64,000 bases of DNA from Oscillospiraceae bacterium (GTDB taxonomy: Bacteria > Bacillota > Clostridia > Oscillospirales > Ruminococcaceae): NCBI GenBank assembly GCA_022508895.1, contig JAFLUH010000001.1:1-64000 (forward strand), read 5' to 3'. The notes under the pieces are model-generated. The model ran no database searches and was not told the DNA's origin. It saw only the letters and a program-made list of their open reading frames with translations. Of the stretch, positions 1 through 7,899 are shown piece after piece. A program made the translations under genes and the position numbers. Within the stretch, counting starts at the first letter, position 1; the number at the start of each line of letters is the position of its first letter.

Positions 1-27
1 ATTTTTCTCACTTTCCACAACTTATTT

Positions 28-44
28 GTTGAGAAAAACTTAAC
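28..44. promoter_or_regulatory. Operator-like inverted repeat, copy A
   Basis: GTTGAG-AAAAA-CTTAAC is an imperfect inverted repeat just beyond the 3' end of the XRE regulator gene. It shares ATTTGTTGAG and the 17-bp geometry with a second copy upstream of that gene (1289-1305). Two such sites flanking one HTH gene suggest binding by that regulator; this is inference. Confidence 0.4.
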
Positions 45-68
45 CAAAGCGAGAGTTAAAGCGTTAAA

Positions 69-1208
69 TCACTTTTGAGCAGCAATTATCCCTGCCACCT
101 TATTCCTCAATTCTTTAAATCTCTCATTATTTCCAAGCTCAGCGTCCTGCTCACACATACCGTTCAAATGCTGTTCAAGCTCATCAAAAACTGTTTTTTC
201 ATTTGACTTAATACTATATCCTTCCGAATCATCCAGCCTTGACAGCCAGAAAGCGTCATACTTGCGATCCCTGCTTACCTCGAATTTTGCAAAAGCTTCG
301 GCATATTTCAGCGACTTTTCCATATACTCAGCCGCCTTATCATACTCCTTCATCCTCATGTATTCCCAAGCCGCATTATTGGAAATGTAGAACAGATCCT
401 TGTTATATGAACAAAGATTATCCCCAATAACGGTGTGTACCAGCTTTTCCCTCAGCTGTTCGATTTCCAACTTCTGCTGAGGGCTGTATTCATTCAGCAC
501 ATAGCTGCCGATATACCCAAGATGTCCCAGCTCATTTATAGCGATCTGCAAGCCTGTCAGCACATTGTTCTGATAATATTGGAAAGCCTCGGCTTCGGGA
601 AGAGTGTGTGTGATATTCAGATTCCATGAAGACCAGATATTTGGCAGCGTATCAACTATTTCCTTAGCCTTTACTTTTTCATCCATATTTGTATATATAC
701 GCACCATCTGCAGCTTGTACCAAACGGTGGAATTTCCGCCATTACTGTACTTTATCGCTCTTTTACAAAGCTCTAACGCCTCATCTGCCGCCTTGCGCCG
801 TTCATCCTCATCAAACTCATACTTTCTTCCTCCGTAGAAATAATACGTAGTTATTGCTCCCGCAAGACTGTGCAGCAGTTCGGGATTATGGGGATATTCT
901 TTCTGCTTCTCTCTCAGATAGCACATATTTTCGTAAGCTTTTCCCTCATGCATCAGCTCATATGAATGGTTAAAAATCTCTCCGATTTCCCCCTCTTTCC
1001 TTGCGGCGTCCACCCCTAACAGCATATCCACGCTAACGTCAAAAAAGTCAGCGATTACCGGCAGCAGATGAATGTCGGGATAACTTGCTTCGGTCTCCCA
1101 CTTACTCACCGCCTGAAAACTCACCTCCAGCGCCTCCGCCAGCTGCTCCTGCGTCAGCTGCCTATCTCTCCTGAGCCTCTTGATATTCTCACCCAAAGTG
1201 ATATTCAT
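69..1208 (-). CDS. XRE-family HTH transcriptional regulator with helical C-terminal domain
   Basis: The protein (379 aa) starts with a classic XRE/Cro helix-turn-helix in residues ~5-60 (LTQEQLAEALEVSFQAVSKWE), followed by ~310 residues of alpha-helical, TPR-like sequence typical of peptide- or protein-sensing XRE regulators. I moved the start 15 nt inward from the ORF track's TTG to the ATG at 1208, because GGAGG (1217-1221) sits 8 nt before it. The divergent neighbour is rubrerythrin, and an operator-like inverted repeat lies between them, so autoregulation and control of rubrerythrin are both possible. The ligand is unknown. The HTH assignment is firm; target genes are inferred. Confidence 0.85.
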   Translation of the reverse strand: MNITLGENIKRLRRDRQLTQEQLAEALEVSFQAVSKWETEASYPDIHLLPVIADFFDVSVDMLLGVDAARKEGEIGEIFNHSYELMHEGKAYENMCYLREKQKEYPHNPELLHSLAGAITTYYFYGGRKYEFDEDERRKAADEALELCKRAIKYSNGGNSTVWYKLQMVRIYTNMDEKVKAKEIVDTLPNIWSSWNLNITHTLPEAEAFQYYQNNVLTGLQIAINELGHLGYIGSYVLNEYSPQQKLEIEQLREKLVHTVIGDNLCSYNKDLFYISNNAAWEYMRMKEYDKAAEYMEKSLKYAEAFAKFEVSRDRKYDAFWLSRLDDSEGYSIKSNEKTVFDELEQHLNGMCEQDAELGNNERFKELRNKVAGIIAAQK

Positions 1209-1288
1209 AACAATTTCCTCCAAAATATTTTTCAGTGATCACTGTCACAATTATATCCCATTACCAACCCTTTTTCCATACCAAATTT

Positions 1289-1305
1289 GTTGAGCAAAGT
1301 TCAAC
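1289..1305. promoter_or_regulatory. Operator-like inverted repeat, copy B
   Basis: GTTGAG-CAAAG-TTCAAC, with perfect GTTGA/TCAAC arms, lies in the divergent region between the XRE regulator and rubrerythrin. It has the same spacing and the same ATTTGTTGAG left flank as the copy at 28-44. Confidence 0.45.
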
Positions 1306-1390
1306 TCACAGGCGAATTTTTCAACCTCTGTATAAAACCGCCCCAAACTGCAAAAACTTCCAATAAACCTAAAGAAAGGAAGAAACCACC

Positions 1391-1933
1391 ATGCAGCTTG
1401 CAGGCTCAAAAACCTTAGAAAACATCAAAACCGCCTTCTTAGGCGAAAGTCAGGCAACGATAAAATACTACATCTACGGCGACATAGCCAAAAAGGACGG
1501 CTATCAGGAGATAAGCGGCATCTTCGACAACATTGCCCACAACGAATACGCCCACGCTCAGCTTCTTCTCGCCCTTGTCAGCGAGGGTATCCCCGCCGAC
1601 ACCGCCAAAGCTCTCGAAAACGCCGCAGGCGGCGAGCATTACGAGTGGGCTGAAGCCTATGCCCTCTTTGCCCGCACCGCCCGTGACGAAGGCTTTGACA
1701 ACATTGCCAACATCTTCGACATGATAGCCGCCATCGAAAAAGACCACGAAGCCCGCTTCCGCTTCTGGCTTGACCAGATAAACAACGGCAAGGTATTCAC
1801 ATCTGACGGTGAAACAGTCTGGATCTGCCGCAACTGCGGTCATATCCACGCAGGCACAAGCGCACCACAGGTCTGCCCTGTCTGCAAAAAGCCCCAAGCC
1901 TATTTTGAAAGGAAAGACGGATATAAAAGCTAA
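1391..1933 (+). CDS. Rubrerythrin
   Basis: This 180-aa protein has an N-terminal ferritin-like four-helix diiron domain (GES near residue 19, HNEYAHAQ near 50, a third carboxylate helix near 95-125) and a C-terminal rubredoxin-like zinc/iron knuckle (CRNCGH and CPVCKK). Rubrerythrins reduce hydrogen peroxide with electrons from rubredoxin or NADH and protect strict anaerobes. AAAGGAAG precedes the ATG. It appears monocistronic, ending at a strong hairpin terminator. A second paralogue is at 55449; the two differ clearly in sequence, so it is not a recent duplicate. Confidence 0.95.
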   Translation: MQLAGSKTLENIKTAFLGESQATIKYYIYGDIAKKDGYQEISGIFDNIAHNEYAHAQLLLALVSEGIPADTAKALENAAGGEHYEWAEAYALFARTARDEGFDNIANIFDMIAAIEKDHEARFRFWLDQINNGKVFTSDGETVWICRNCGHIHAGTSAPQVCPVCKKPQAYFERKDGYKS

Positions 1934-1949
1934 AATTGACCCAAAACAA

Positions 1950-1985
1950 AAAGGATATACAGCCGAAGCCGTATATCCTTTCTTT
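1950..1985 (+). terminator. Rho-independent terminator after rubrerythrin
   Basis: AAAGGATATAC and GTATATCCTTT form a perfect 11-bp stem around a 10-nt loop, followed by a T-rich tract, 16 nt after the stop codon. Confidence 0.85.
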
Positions 1986-2085
1986 GTGTTACCCCAAAAC
2001 CGCAAAAGCGGATACAATGCCAAGTTAAAAAACCGGATAAAGTATCAATAAAGTATCGGGGCGGGGCAGGACGATTAAGGCTGAC

Positions 2086-2361
2086 TTACGCTTCGCCCTT
2101 CTGCTTTGCGAAGCACTCGCTGCAATAAACAGGCCTGTCATCACGGGGCTGGAAAGGAACCTTAGCCTCGCCGCCGCAAGCTGCACAGGTTGCAGTGAAC
2201 ATTTCCTTGTTTCTGCCTGCACTCTTTCTTGCATCACGGCAAGCCTTGCAGCGCTGAGGCTCGTTTACGAAACCTTTCTCAGCGTAGAATTCCTGCTCGC
2301 CGGCGGTGAATACAAATTCAGCTCCGCAGTCCTTGCAAACAAGTGTTTTGTCTTCGTACAT
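2086..2361 (-). CDS. Small zinc-ribbon protein (CxxC-x17-CxxC type)
   Basis: The 91-aa protein has four CxxC pairs: CKDCG, CKACR, CAACG and CSECF. The spacing fits two zinc ribbons, the first resembling the 'probable zinc-ribbon' (zf-trcl) family common in Firmicutes and the second a CxxC-x17-CxxC domain. The function of the family is unknown; nucleic-acid or protein binding is the usual guess. It lies downstream of the sigma factor and a tRNA-like remnant on the same strand. GCGAGGT precedes the ATG. Confidence 0.8.
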   Translation of the reverse strand: MYEDKTLVCKDCGAEFVFTAGEQEFYAEKGFVNEPQRCKACRDARKSAGRNKEMFTATCAACGGEAKVPFQPRDDRPVYCSECFAKQKGEA

Positions 2362-2389
2362 TGTGTTTTACCTCGCTTAAAAATTTTCC

Positions 2390-2453
2390 GACCTCGGACG
2401 GACTTGAACCGACACCTTTGATAAACAACGCTCTAACTTTAAGCTACCCGGTC
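2390..2453 (-). other. tRNA-like remnant (degenerate tRNA)
   Basis: Read on the minus strand, the segment has a canonical D-arm-like stretch (TAGCTTAAAGTTAGAGC) and a T-loop (GGTTCAAGTCC), and GACCGGG/CGAGGTC pair at 5 of 7 acceptor positions. It is about 7-8 nt too short between D-arm and T-arm, the anticodon stem does not pair well, and no CCA is encoded. I read it as a decayed or atypical tRNA rather than a working one. It sits between the sigma-factor and zinc-ribbon genes. Confidence 0.45.
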
Positions 2454-2478
2454 ATAAAAAGGAGCAGAGAACGAGTTC

Positions 2479-3057
2479 TTATTGCTCCGTTTCTTTAAAA
2501 TAGTCCCTCAGCTTTGACTTTGCCCTTGAAATGGCATTGTCAACCGCTTTGGCAGTAATCCCCAGTTTTTCTGCGATTTGATTATAGCTGTATGCGGACA
2601 GGTAAAGGTAAAAAACCTCCCGTTCGCGCTCTGAAAGCAGCTGTTCAACCTGCTTCATCATTTCACTGTTTTGTTCTTTCAAAATTATCAGGTCCTCTGT
2701 ACCGGGATTTCCGTCGCTGATCTCCTCGATTGCAGAATCGTCCAGCGATAAAGCGGGAAGCGGATTGGCGGAACCCTTTGCCACCGCCGTTTTCATCTTA
2801 TTTGCAATACAGGTGGAGGCAAAAGCCGAAAATGTTCCTTTTTTCGGGTCGTATGAACGAATAGCGCCAAGCAATCCCAAAAACCCCTCTGAAATCAAAT
2901 CGTCAGCCTCGACATGACTGTTTTTGAAGGCGGAGGCCTTTGCTTTGATGAAAGGCATATACCTTGAGATCAGCTGCGCCGTATATTTGTTATGCTGAGA
3001 GGCAGCGCCTTTTTTTTCGGCGTTGTATGCCTCGAGCAAAAGCTGTTCATCGGTCAT
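2479..3057 (-). CDS. RNA polymerase sigma factor, SigH-like sigma-70 family
   Basis: The 192-aa protein has sigma region 2 near residues 30-95 (DDLISEGFLGLLGAIRSYDP, then FSAFASTCIANKM) and region 4 near 130-185 (LSEREREVFYLYLSAYSY, NQIAEKLGITAKAVDNAISRA). Length and the absence of regions 1 and 3 fit the Spo0H/SigH or ECF-like group; the SigH group directs stationary-phase, competence or sporulation genes. AAGGGGAA precedes the ATG. No anti-sigma gene is adjacent. DprA and ComEC elsewhere in the window are possible members of such a regulon, but nothing here shows it. Confidence 0.88.
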   Translation of the reverse strand: MTDEQLLLEAYNAEKKGAASQHNKYTAQLISRYMPFIKAKASAFKNSHVEADDLISEGFLGLLGAIRSYDPKKGTFSAFASTCIANKMKTAVAKGSANPLPALSLDDSAIEEISDGNPGTEDLIILKEQNSEMMKQVEQLLSEREREVFYLYLSAYSYNQIAEKLGITAKAVDNAISRAKSKLRDYFKETEQ

Positions 3058-3185
3058 TCCGATTCCCCTTGATAATGAAGATTATAACATTAAACTGACA
3101 TACAAGTCAATCAAATTATTTAAACTTCTGAAAATTTGTGACAATATCATAAATTGCTGCACAAAAATTATGTAATATTGCGTAC

Positions 3186-3755
3186 TTATTTTGCAATTGA
3201 GGATTTTACCCTGCGTTTATCGTAAGCCGACCTGCCCTCAGTGTAAATATTTCCGCCCAGACAGTCCGTAGCAACGATAAGCGGAAAATCCCGCACATAC
3301 AGCCTTTTTACGCTTTCGCAGCCCAACTCCTCAAAGGCGATGACCTCGCACTCCTCGATGCACCGACAAGCCAAGGCTCCGGCGCCGCCTATGGCGCAGA
3401 AATACACTGCCTTATTCCGCTTGATAGCCTCTACCACCTGGCTGCTTCTCTCACCCTTACCGATCATAGCCTTCAGTCCAATATCCAGCAGCATGGGCGC
3501 ATAAGGGTCCATTCTGCCCGAGGTGGTAGGTCCGCAGGAGCCTATGACCATACCTTCCTTGGCGGCGGTAGGTCCGGCGTAGTATATAGCCGCATTTTCC
3601 ACGGGAAAGGGAAGCGGCTCGCCATTGGCAATAAGCTGAGCGAACCGTTTATGTGCAGCGTCGCGTCCCGTGTATATCTGACCGCTTAGCTCGACCTTGT
3701 CACCTGCACGAAGCGTTTTTGCAGCCTCTGCAAGCTGTGATACGTCAATTTTCAT
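3186..3755 (-). CDS. Fe-S type fumarate/L-tartrate dehydratase, beta subunit
   Basis: The 189-aa protein matches the C-terminal (beta) domain of class I [4Fe-4S] fumarases and tartrate dehydratases: LSGQIYTGRDAAHKR near residue 23, YYAGPTAAKEGMVIGSCGPTTS near 58 and IGGAGALACRCI near 122. With the alpha subunit it interconverts fumarate and malate. The alpha subunit, normally directly upstream, is absent: the upstream gene is a DivIVA-like protein, only 15 nt away. Either alpha is encoded elsewhere or this copy acts on another substrate. Confidence 0.85.
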   Translation of the reverse strand: MKIDVSQLAEAAKTLRAGDKVELSGQIYTGRDAAHKRFAQLIANGEPLPFPVENAAIYYAGPTAAKEGMVIGSCGPTTSGRMDPYAPMLLDIGLKAMIGKGERSSQVVEAIKRNKAVYFCAIGGAGALACRCIEECEVIAFEELGCESVKRLYVRDFPLIVATDCLGGNIYTEGRSAYDKRRVKSSIAK

Positions 3756-3770
3756 AGCTATCGGATCCCT

Positions 3771-5240
3771 TTAAAAATCAGATATGCTTGAGCTCATATC
3801 GTCCTCATCGTCGTCACTGCTGGCAAGGAACGAGAAATCAAACAGGTCCTCCTCCTTGTTTTTGTCGATGGGCTCAGGCGCAGGTCCGAGGTCAGGCTCG
3901 GACGCGGGCATTGTAGTGTCCTCGGAATCGTCGATATTGGAAATGAAATCCTCCAGCCCCTTGACGCTTGATTTCTCCTCTGACTTCAAATCGAATTCGG
4001 TGCTGATGCCGGGCTTGATATCAGCTTCTGTGATAGGAGCAATGGTAAGATCGGAATCGATTCCTGCGTCCTCCTCCGGCTCAGCTTCGGAAACAAACAG
4101 ATCCTTGAAGGCGTCAAACTCGTTTTCTTCCTTTTCCTTGAGCATACGACCGAGATCGCCGTTAGGCTTTTCTCCGGGAGCGATAACCATATCCGACAGC
4201 AGATCGGCGTCAAGGTCATCGCCCTTTGGAGCGGCAGCGGCAGGGTTAAAGCTGCTCATTTCTGCTGCGTCGTCGTCTCCGTCGGCAAGCAGTGAAGAAA
4301 AGTCATCATCGGATATTTCAGCCATTACAGGCTCCGGTTTAGGCGCAGGCTTGGGCGCAGGCGCAGGCTTGGGCGCAGGCGCAGGCGCAGGCTTGGGTGC
4401 AGGTGCGGGAGCGGGCTTAGGCGCAGGTGCAGACTCATTCTTTAAAGGAACCTTAACCCCATTTCCTGAATCGTTTAAATCTGAAACAATACCGGCCAAC
4501 GGATCATCTTCTTCATCTGCAAGTAGGGAACCGAAATCATCGTTATAGTTGCTTGCAGCAGGCTTGCTCACGGGTGCAGCAGCAGGTTTGCTCACGGGTG
4601 CAGCGGCAGGCTTGTTCACAGGCGCAGCGGCTGCCTTTGCAGGCTCAGGCGCAGACACGGGAGCAGATGCGGGTGCAGTGCTCTTACCGGCGCTTGATAC
4701 GCCAAACTCGCCGCCCCATACCTGTTCTATGGAAGCCAGCGTTTTCTGAGCGGAATCGGATATGGAGCGAAGCTCTGCGGTGAAGCGCATATACGCCTCT
4801 GCGGCCTTGGCGTTGGCGGTGGAGCTTCCTCCGCCGTCGCCTGAGGAGGTGGCAGCGGCAAGCTGCACCTTCAGGGAATTAACAGCTTCGTTTTTCTGCG
4901 AAAGCTGTTTTTCCAGCTCATTTATCTGTGCCTGCTGATTTTTTATGATAGAGGTACGTTCAAGTATTTTGTCATTCCACTGTTTTTCCATCTCTGCACG
5001 AATTACTTCACGTTCGTGCTTCAATGCGTCGCTGGAACCGGTAGGATTTTCCAGCGCCTGAGCCAGTTTCTGCTCAAATTCTTCCTCCATCGCCTTCATC
5101 TTTTTTCTCAGAGAGGCGATGTACATAGTTACATCGTTTTTATCAAAACCGAATGCAACGGTCTTGAATCCGCCTGCATCATTGCTTGAGGAAGCTGCTG
5201 CGGTGTTTGCCGTATTGTTTGTGTTTTTTGTAGAAGCCAT
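3771..5240 (-). CDS. DivIVA-like coiled-coil protein with Ala/Pro-rich linkers and acidic tail
   Basis: The 489-aa protein has a disordered Asn/Ala/Ser N-terminus, then KTVAFGFDKNDVTMYIASLR near residue 25, which resembles the DivIVA N-terminal membrane-curvature motif, followed by a coiled coil to about residue 175. The remainder is low complexity: 8-residue APVSKPAA repeats, a long PAPKPAP tract, and Asp/Glu-rich segments containing repeated DDFGSLLADxEDD-like motifs. No membrane segment is visible. A role in polar organisation or division is inferred from the N-terminus only. CGGAGG precedes the ATG. It is probably co-transcribed with the fumarase beta gene. Confidence 0.6.
   Translation of the reverse strand: MASTKNTNNTANTAAASSSNDAGGFKTVAFGFDKNDVTMYIASLRKKMKAMEEEFEQKLAQALENPTGSSDALKHEREVIRAEMEKQWNDKILERTSIIKNQQAQINELEKQLSQKNEAVNSLKVQLAAATSSGDGGGSSTANAKAAEAYMRFTAELRSISDSAQKTLASIEQVWGGEFGVSSAGKSTAPASAPVSAPEPAKAAAAPVNKPAAAPVSKPAAAPVSKPAASNYNDDFGSLLADEEDDPLAGIVSDLNDSGNGVKVPLKNESAPAPKPAPAPAPKPAPAPAPKPAPAPKPAPKPEPVMAEISDDDFSSLLADGDDDAAEMSSFNPAAAAPKGDDLDADLLSDMVIAPGEKPNGDLGRMLKEKEENEFDAFKDLFVSEAEPEEDAGIDSDLTIAPITEADIKPGISTEFDLKSEEKSSVKGLEDFISNIDDSEDTTMPASEPDLGPAPEPIDKNKEEDLFDFSFLASSDDDEDDMSSSISDF
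4561..4632 (-). repeat. Three tandem 24-bp coding repeats
   Basis: Three 24-bp units of the GGCTTGCTCACGGGTGCAGC type lie end to end inside the DivIVA-like gene and encode APVSKPAA-like octapeptides. The first two units differ by only a few bases. The array is a candidate for length variation by slippage. Confidence 0.8.
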
Positions 5241-5376
5241 AAAAACCTCCGAGTATACTAATTCATTATAATTATACCATCAGATAAATGTAAAAGCAAT
5301 AGTTATAATTCCTAAAAAATCACATTTATTTTGTAACCTGAAAACGAGATAAATTCTATTTTTTTGCAAAAAGGGG

Positions 5377-5405
5377 TTGTATCTAAAAAGACTTTGGTGT
5401 ATAAT
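5377..5405 (+). promoter_or_regulatory. Sigma-A promoter of ireB
   Basis: TTGTAT, a 17-nt spacer and TATAAT, 44 nt before the ireB start codon. Confidence 0.65.
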
Positions 5406-5448
5406 GTAATAGATAATATGTTGAAATGAATATAGGAGGGGCAGCAGA

Positions 5449-5697
5449 ATGCACGAAAAGACAATGACATTTTCGGTACGCGACGAACGCGAATCCGAGA
5501 TGAAGGAAATACTCTGCACCGTTTTTGAGGCATTGAAGGAAAAGGGCTACAATCCCATAAACCAGCTTGTAGGCTACATTCTTTCCGAGGATCCTACTTA
5601 CATCACGACCTATAAAAACGCCCGCAGCCTTATAAGACACATCGACAGGGACGAACTGTTACAGGCGTTGGTAAGGAACTATCTTGGTGAGGAGTAA
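5449..5697 (+). CDS. ireB: IreB family regulatory phosphoprotein (UPF0297)
   Basis: The 82-aa protein is full length and highly typical of UPF0297: N-terminal Thr-rich MTFSVRDE and conserved [21 protein letters not shown]. In Enterococcus faecalis IreB is phosphorylated on N-terminal threonines by the PASTA kinase IreK and influences cephalosporin resistance. In many Firmicutes it lies in alaS-ireB-ruvX; here it stands alone with its own promoter and terminator. AGGAGGGGCAGCAG precedes the ATG. Confidence 0.93.
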   Translation: MHEKTMTFSVRDERESEMKEILCTVFEALKEKGYNPINQLVGYILSEDPTYITTYKNARSLIRHIDRDELLQALVRNYLGEE

Positions 5698-5709
5698 GAC
5701 AAAAATCAT

Positions 5710-5742
5710 AAAAATGACCGAGCATCATCGGTCATTTTTGAT
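5710..5742 (+). terminator. Terminator after ireB
   Basis: AAAAATGACCG and CGGTCATTTTT form an 11-bp stem with an 8-nt loop and a T-rich tail. Confidence 0.85.
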
Positions 5743-5841
5743 TTTCATAAATTTTACAGCGCCGGCAAAAGCATAACGCAAGTCAATTTCAGCAAAATAA
5801 TAACGACTTATAAGTCAAAAAAGCTGAAAGGACCCACTGCG

Positions 5842-6900
5842 ATGAAAATAAAGGCATTGATGATAACTGCGATAGCTGTGCTAACGCTTGGCGCATTTGT
5901 TCTGTCAGGCTGCACTGAAAACGGCAGCACAGGAGGCGGCGGCAACAACCCCTCCGCTTCCGATTCCGGTTCCGGTTCTCAGTCAGACGATAATGACGGC
6001 GAATACAAAAATGACGACGGTTTCTTCAACAATTCCGAAGACAGCGCCTCAGACAGCCAAAACCCAAGCGACAGCTCTGACCCTTTGGAAGAAGGCTCCG
6101 ACAACAGCGGTTCCGACAACTCAGGTGCCGATAAAAGCGACATGTCCGTTGTGGACATTGCCGCCGCCCGTATAGGTTTAGGAGCGGACGACCTCCGCTC
6201 CACCCTTATTGGGTGGGGACTCGGACGTGAAAGAGACAGTCTGGACCGTCCCCTTGACGCCTTGAATGCTCAGAAGAAGTACGGAGGATATTCCTCTCTT
6301 TTCATCGACGATTCTGGCGAGAAGACCGTATATCTCACCTTTGACGAGGGTTATGAGAACGGTTATACTGCCGCCATACTTGATACTCTGAAAGAAGCCG
6401 GTGTAAAGGCGGTATTTTTTGTTACCTATGATTACTGCGTCTCCGCTCCCGACCTTGTTGAGAGAATGATAGCAGAGGGACATACAGTAGGCAATCACAG
6501 CTACTCTCACCCCAGCTTTCCCGAATGCAGCGAGGACGAGGTGAAGGACGAGGTGATGCTGCTTCACGATTATGTAAAGGAAAATTTCGGCTACGAAATG
6601 ACCCTTTTCCGTTTTCCCAAGGGAGAATTCAGTGAAAAGACCCTTTTTCAGCTTGACCTCTTAGGCTATACCAGCGTATTCTGGAGCTTTGCCTATGTTG
6701 ACTGGAACGCAGACCGGAATACCGACGCAAAGGAAGCCTTCGACACAATAACCTCCGCCACCCACAGCGGCGGGATCTACCTGCTTCACGCAGTATCACA
6801 GGCCAACGCAGACTGCCTCGGCGACGTGATAAACTACTGGAAAAACAACGGCTACACGGTAGGCGACCTCAATAAACTTGCCGCAAAGGAACTGACATGA
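5842..6900 (+). CDS. PdaA-like polysaccharide deacetylase lipoprotein
   Basis: The 352-aa protein begins with a lipoprotein signal (hydrophobic segment then LSGC lipobox at about residue 24), so it should be anchored outside the membrane. A Ser/Asp/Gly-rich linker runs to ~100. The NodB deacetylase domain (~155-345) shows TFDEGYENGYT (motif 1), GNHSYSHPSF (HxxxH metal ligands), RFPKGEFSE (motif 3) and YLLHAVS near the end. The TFDEGYENGYT form is characteristic of PdaA, which deacetylates N-acetylmuramic acid on the way to muramic delta-lactam in spore cortex. Substrate is inferred. Its stop overlaps the next start (ATGA). Confidence 0.9.
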   Translation: MKIKALMITAIAVLTLGAFVLSGCTENGSTGGGGNNPSASDSGSGSQSDDNDGEYKNDDGFFNNSEDSASDSQNPSDSSDPLEEGSDNSGSDNSGADKSDMSVVDIAAARIGLGADDLRSTLIGWGLGRERDSLDRPLDALNAQKKYGGYSSLFIDDSGEKTVYLTFDEGYENGYTAAILDTLKEAGVKAVFFVTYDYCVSAPDLVERMIAEGHTVGNHSYSHPSFPECSEDEVKDEVMLLHDYVKENFGYEMTLFRFPKGEFSEKTLFQLDLLGYTSVFWSFAYVDWNADRNTDAKEAFDTITSATHSGGIYLLHAVSQANADCLGDVINYWKNNGYTVGDLNKLAAKELT

Positions 6901-7523
6901 TAAAGGTTTACACCACCGAAACAAAAACAATAACGGAATCTGCACTGAAAACCGCACTTGACATACTTCCTCAGTGGCGCAGGGAATATGTGTGCAAACA
7001 AAAAAGCCTTTCCAACAGAATAAACGGAGCATTTGCCTATCTGCTCCTTCAAAAGCTGACGGCGGACGTATTCGGCATTGCCACCGCCGCTCCTTTTACA
7101 TACGGAGAACACGGAAAACCCTTTTTTTCCGACTCAGACATCAAATTCAGCATCAGCCACTGTCAAAATGCCGTTGCGGCCGTCGTTTCCGAACACGAGG
7201 TAGGTATTGATGTTGCCGACAAGAGAACGATAAACGAAAAAATCGCTTCACGCATATGCTCCGACGGGGAGCTGAAACGCTTCAACGCCGCACAGGACAA
7301 ACAGCTTTTCCTCCGCCGCCTGTGGTGTGAAAAGGAAAGCCTTGCAAAGCTTGACGGCAGTGGCTTTACAAAAGGCTTCAAGGTATACGATACAACTCAA
7401 AGACCGGCAGACCTTTTCAGCGACAGAGGCGGCTGTTTGCTGGCTGTCAGCGGCAAAAACGCCGAAACTGCCGAGATTGCCGATATCTTCTGGGAGGCTC
7501 TTATTCAGAAGCAGCTTCCATAA
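6897..7523 (+). CDS. 4'-phosphopantetheinyl transferase, Sfp type
   Basis: The 208-aa protein carries the Sfp superfamily motifs in order: GKPFF near residue 80, FSISHC near 88, VGIDV near 102 (metal-binding Asp) and WCEKESLAKLDGSG near 143 (WxxKE). It transfers phosphopantetheine from CoA to a carrier-protein serine. No NRPS or PKS is in the window, so the substrate may be fatty-acid ACP or a distant cluster. It is translationally coupled to the deacetylase by ATGA overlap. Its last 23 nt overlap the converging DtxR-family gene. Confidence 0.9.
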   Translation: MIKVYTTETKTITESALKTALDILPQWRREYVCKQKSLSNRINGAFAYLLLQKLTADVFGIATAAPFTYGEHGKPFFSDSDIKFSISHCQNAVAAVVSEHEVGIDVADKRTINEKIASRICSDGELKRFNAAQDKQLFLRRLWCEKESLAKLDGSGFTKGFKVYDTTQRPADLFSDRGGCLLAVSGKNAETAEIADIFWEALIQKQLP

Positions 7524-7875
7524 AATCACGCAGCCTCAGATAGGTTTCCTCGCTGATAACATGCTCCACCTTACAAGCGTCATTTTCCGCAGTGGTAGGG
7601 TTGACTCCCAGCTTATTTATCAGGAACTCCCGTATGGTCTGATGACGGGAATAAACCTCCTGAGCTCTTTTCAGCCCCGATTTTGTCAGCTTTATCTGCC
7701 CATCGTTCATCATGGTGATATAGCCCAACTCTCTAAGTATGCTCATGCCCTTGCTGACGCTGGGCTTTGAGTAACCCATTTCGGTTGCGATATCTATGGA
7801 ACGGACATACCCTGTACGCTGATGAAGAACATATATAGTCTCCAGATAATCTTCTCCGGAACGCTGTATATCCAT
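7501..7875 (-). CDS. DtxR/MntR-family metal-dependent repressor
   Basis: The 124-aa protein has a winged helix in residues ~5-65 (SGEDYLETIYVLHQRTG, then YSKPSVSKGMSILRELGYI) and a metal-binding/dimerisation domain (DACKVEHVISEETYLRL) typical of the MntR/IdeR superfamily without the C-terminal SH3 domain. Mn or Fe would act as corepressor. ATGs and RBS: AAGGAGTTGATCTTAC lies before the start. Two tandem palindromes upstream (7900-7925) suggest autoregulation. The 3' end overlaps the convergent PPTase gene. No metal transporter is adjacent. Confidence 0.88.
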   Translation of the reverse strand: MDIQRSGEDYLETIYVLHQRTGYVRSIDIATEMGYSKPSVSKGMSILRELGYITMMNDGQIKLTKSGLKRAQEVYSRHQTIREFLINKLGVNPTTAENDACKVEHVISEETYLRLRDFMEAASE

Positions 7876-7899
7876 GTAAGATCAACTCCTTCGGTGCCT

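Noticed and set aside
4330-4440. Short GGCGCAGGC-type repeats considered as a CRISPR or VNTR array
   Set aside because: They are in-frame Pro/Ala/Lys codons of the DivIVA-like gene with no regular spacers; no CRISPR array or cas gene exists in the window.
3784-4548. Plus-strand 254-aa ORF rich in Ser and Gly-Ala-Gly
   Set aside because: It is the antisense shadow of the Asp/Glu- and Pro/Ala-rich DivIVA-like gene and has no ribosome site or family features.
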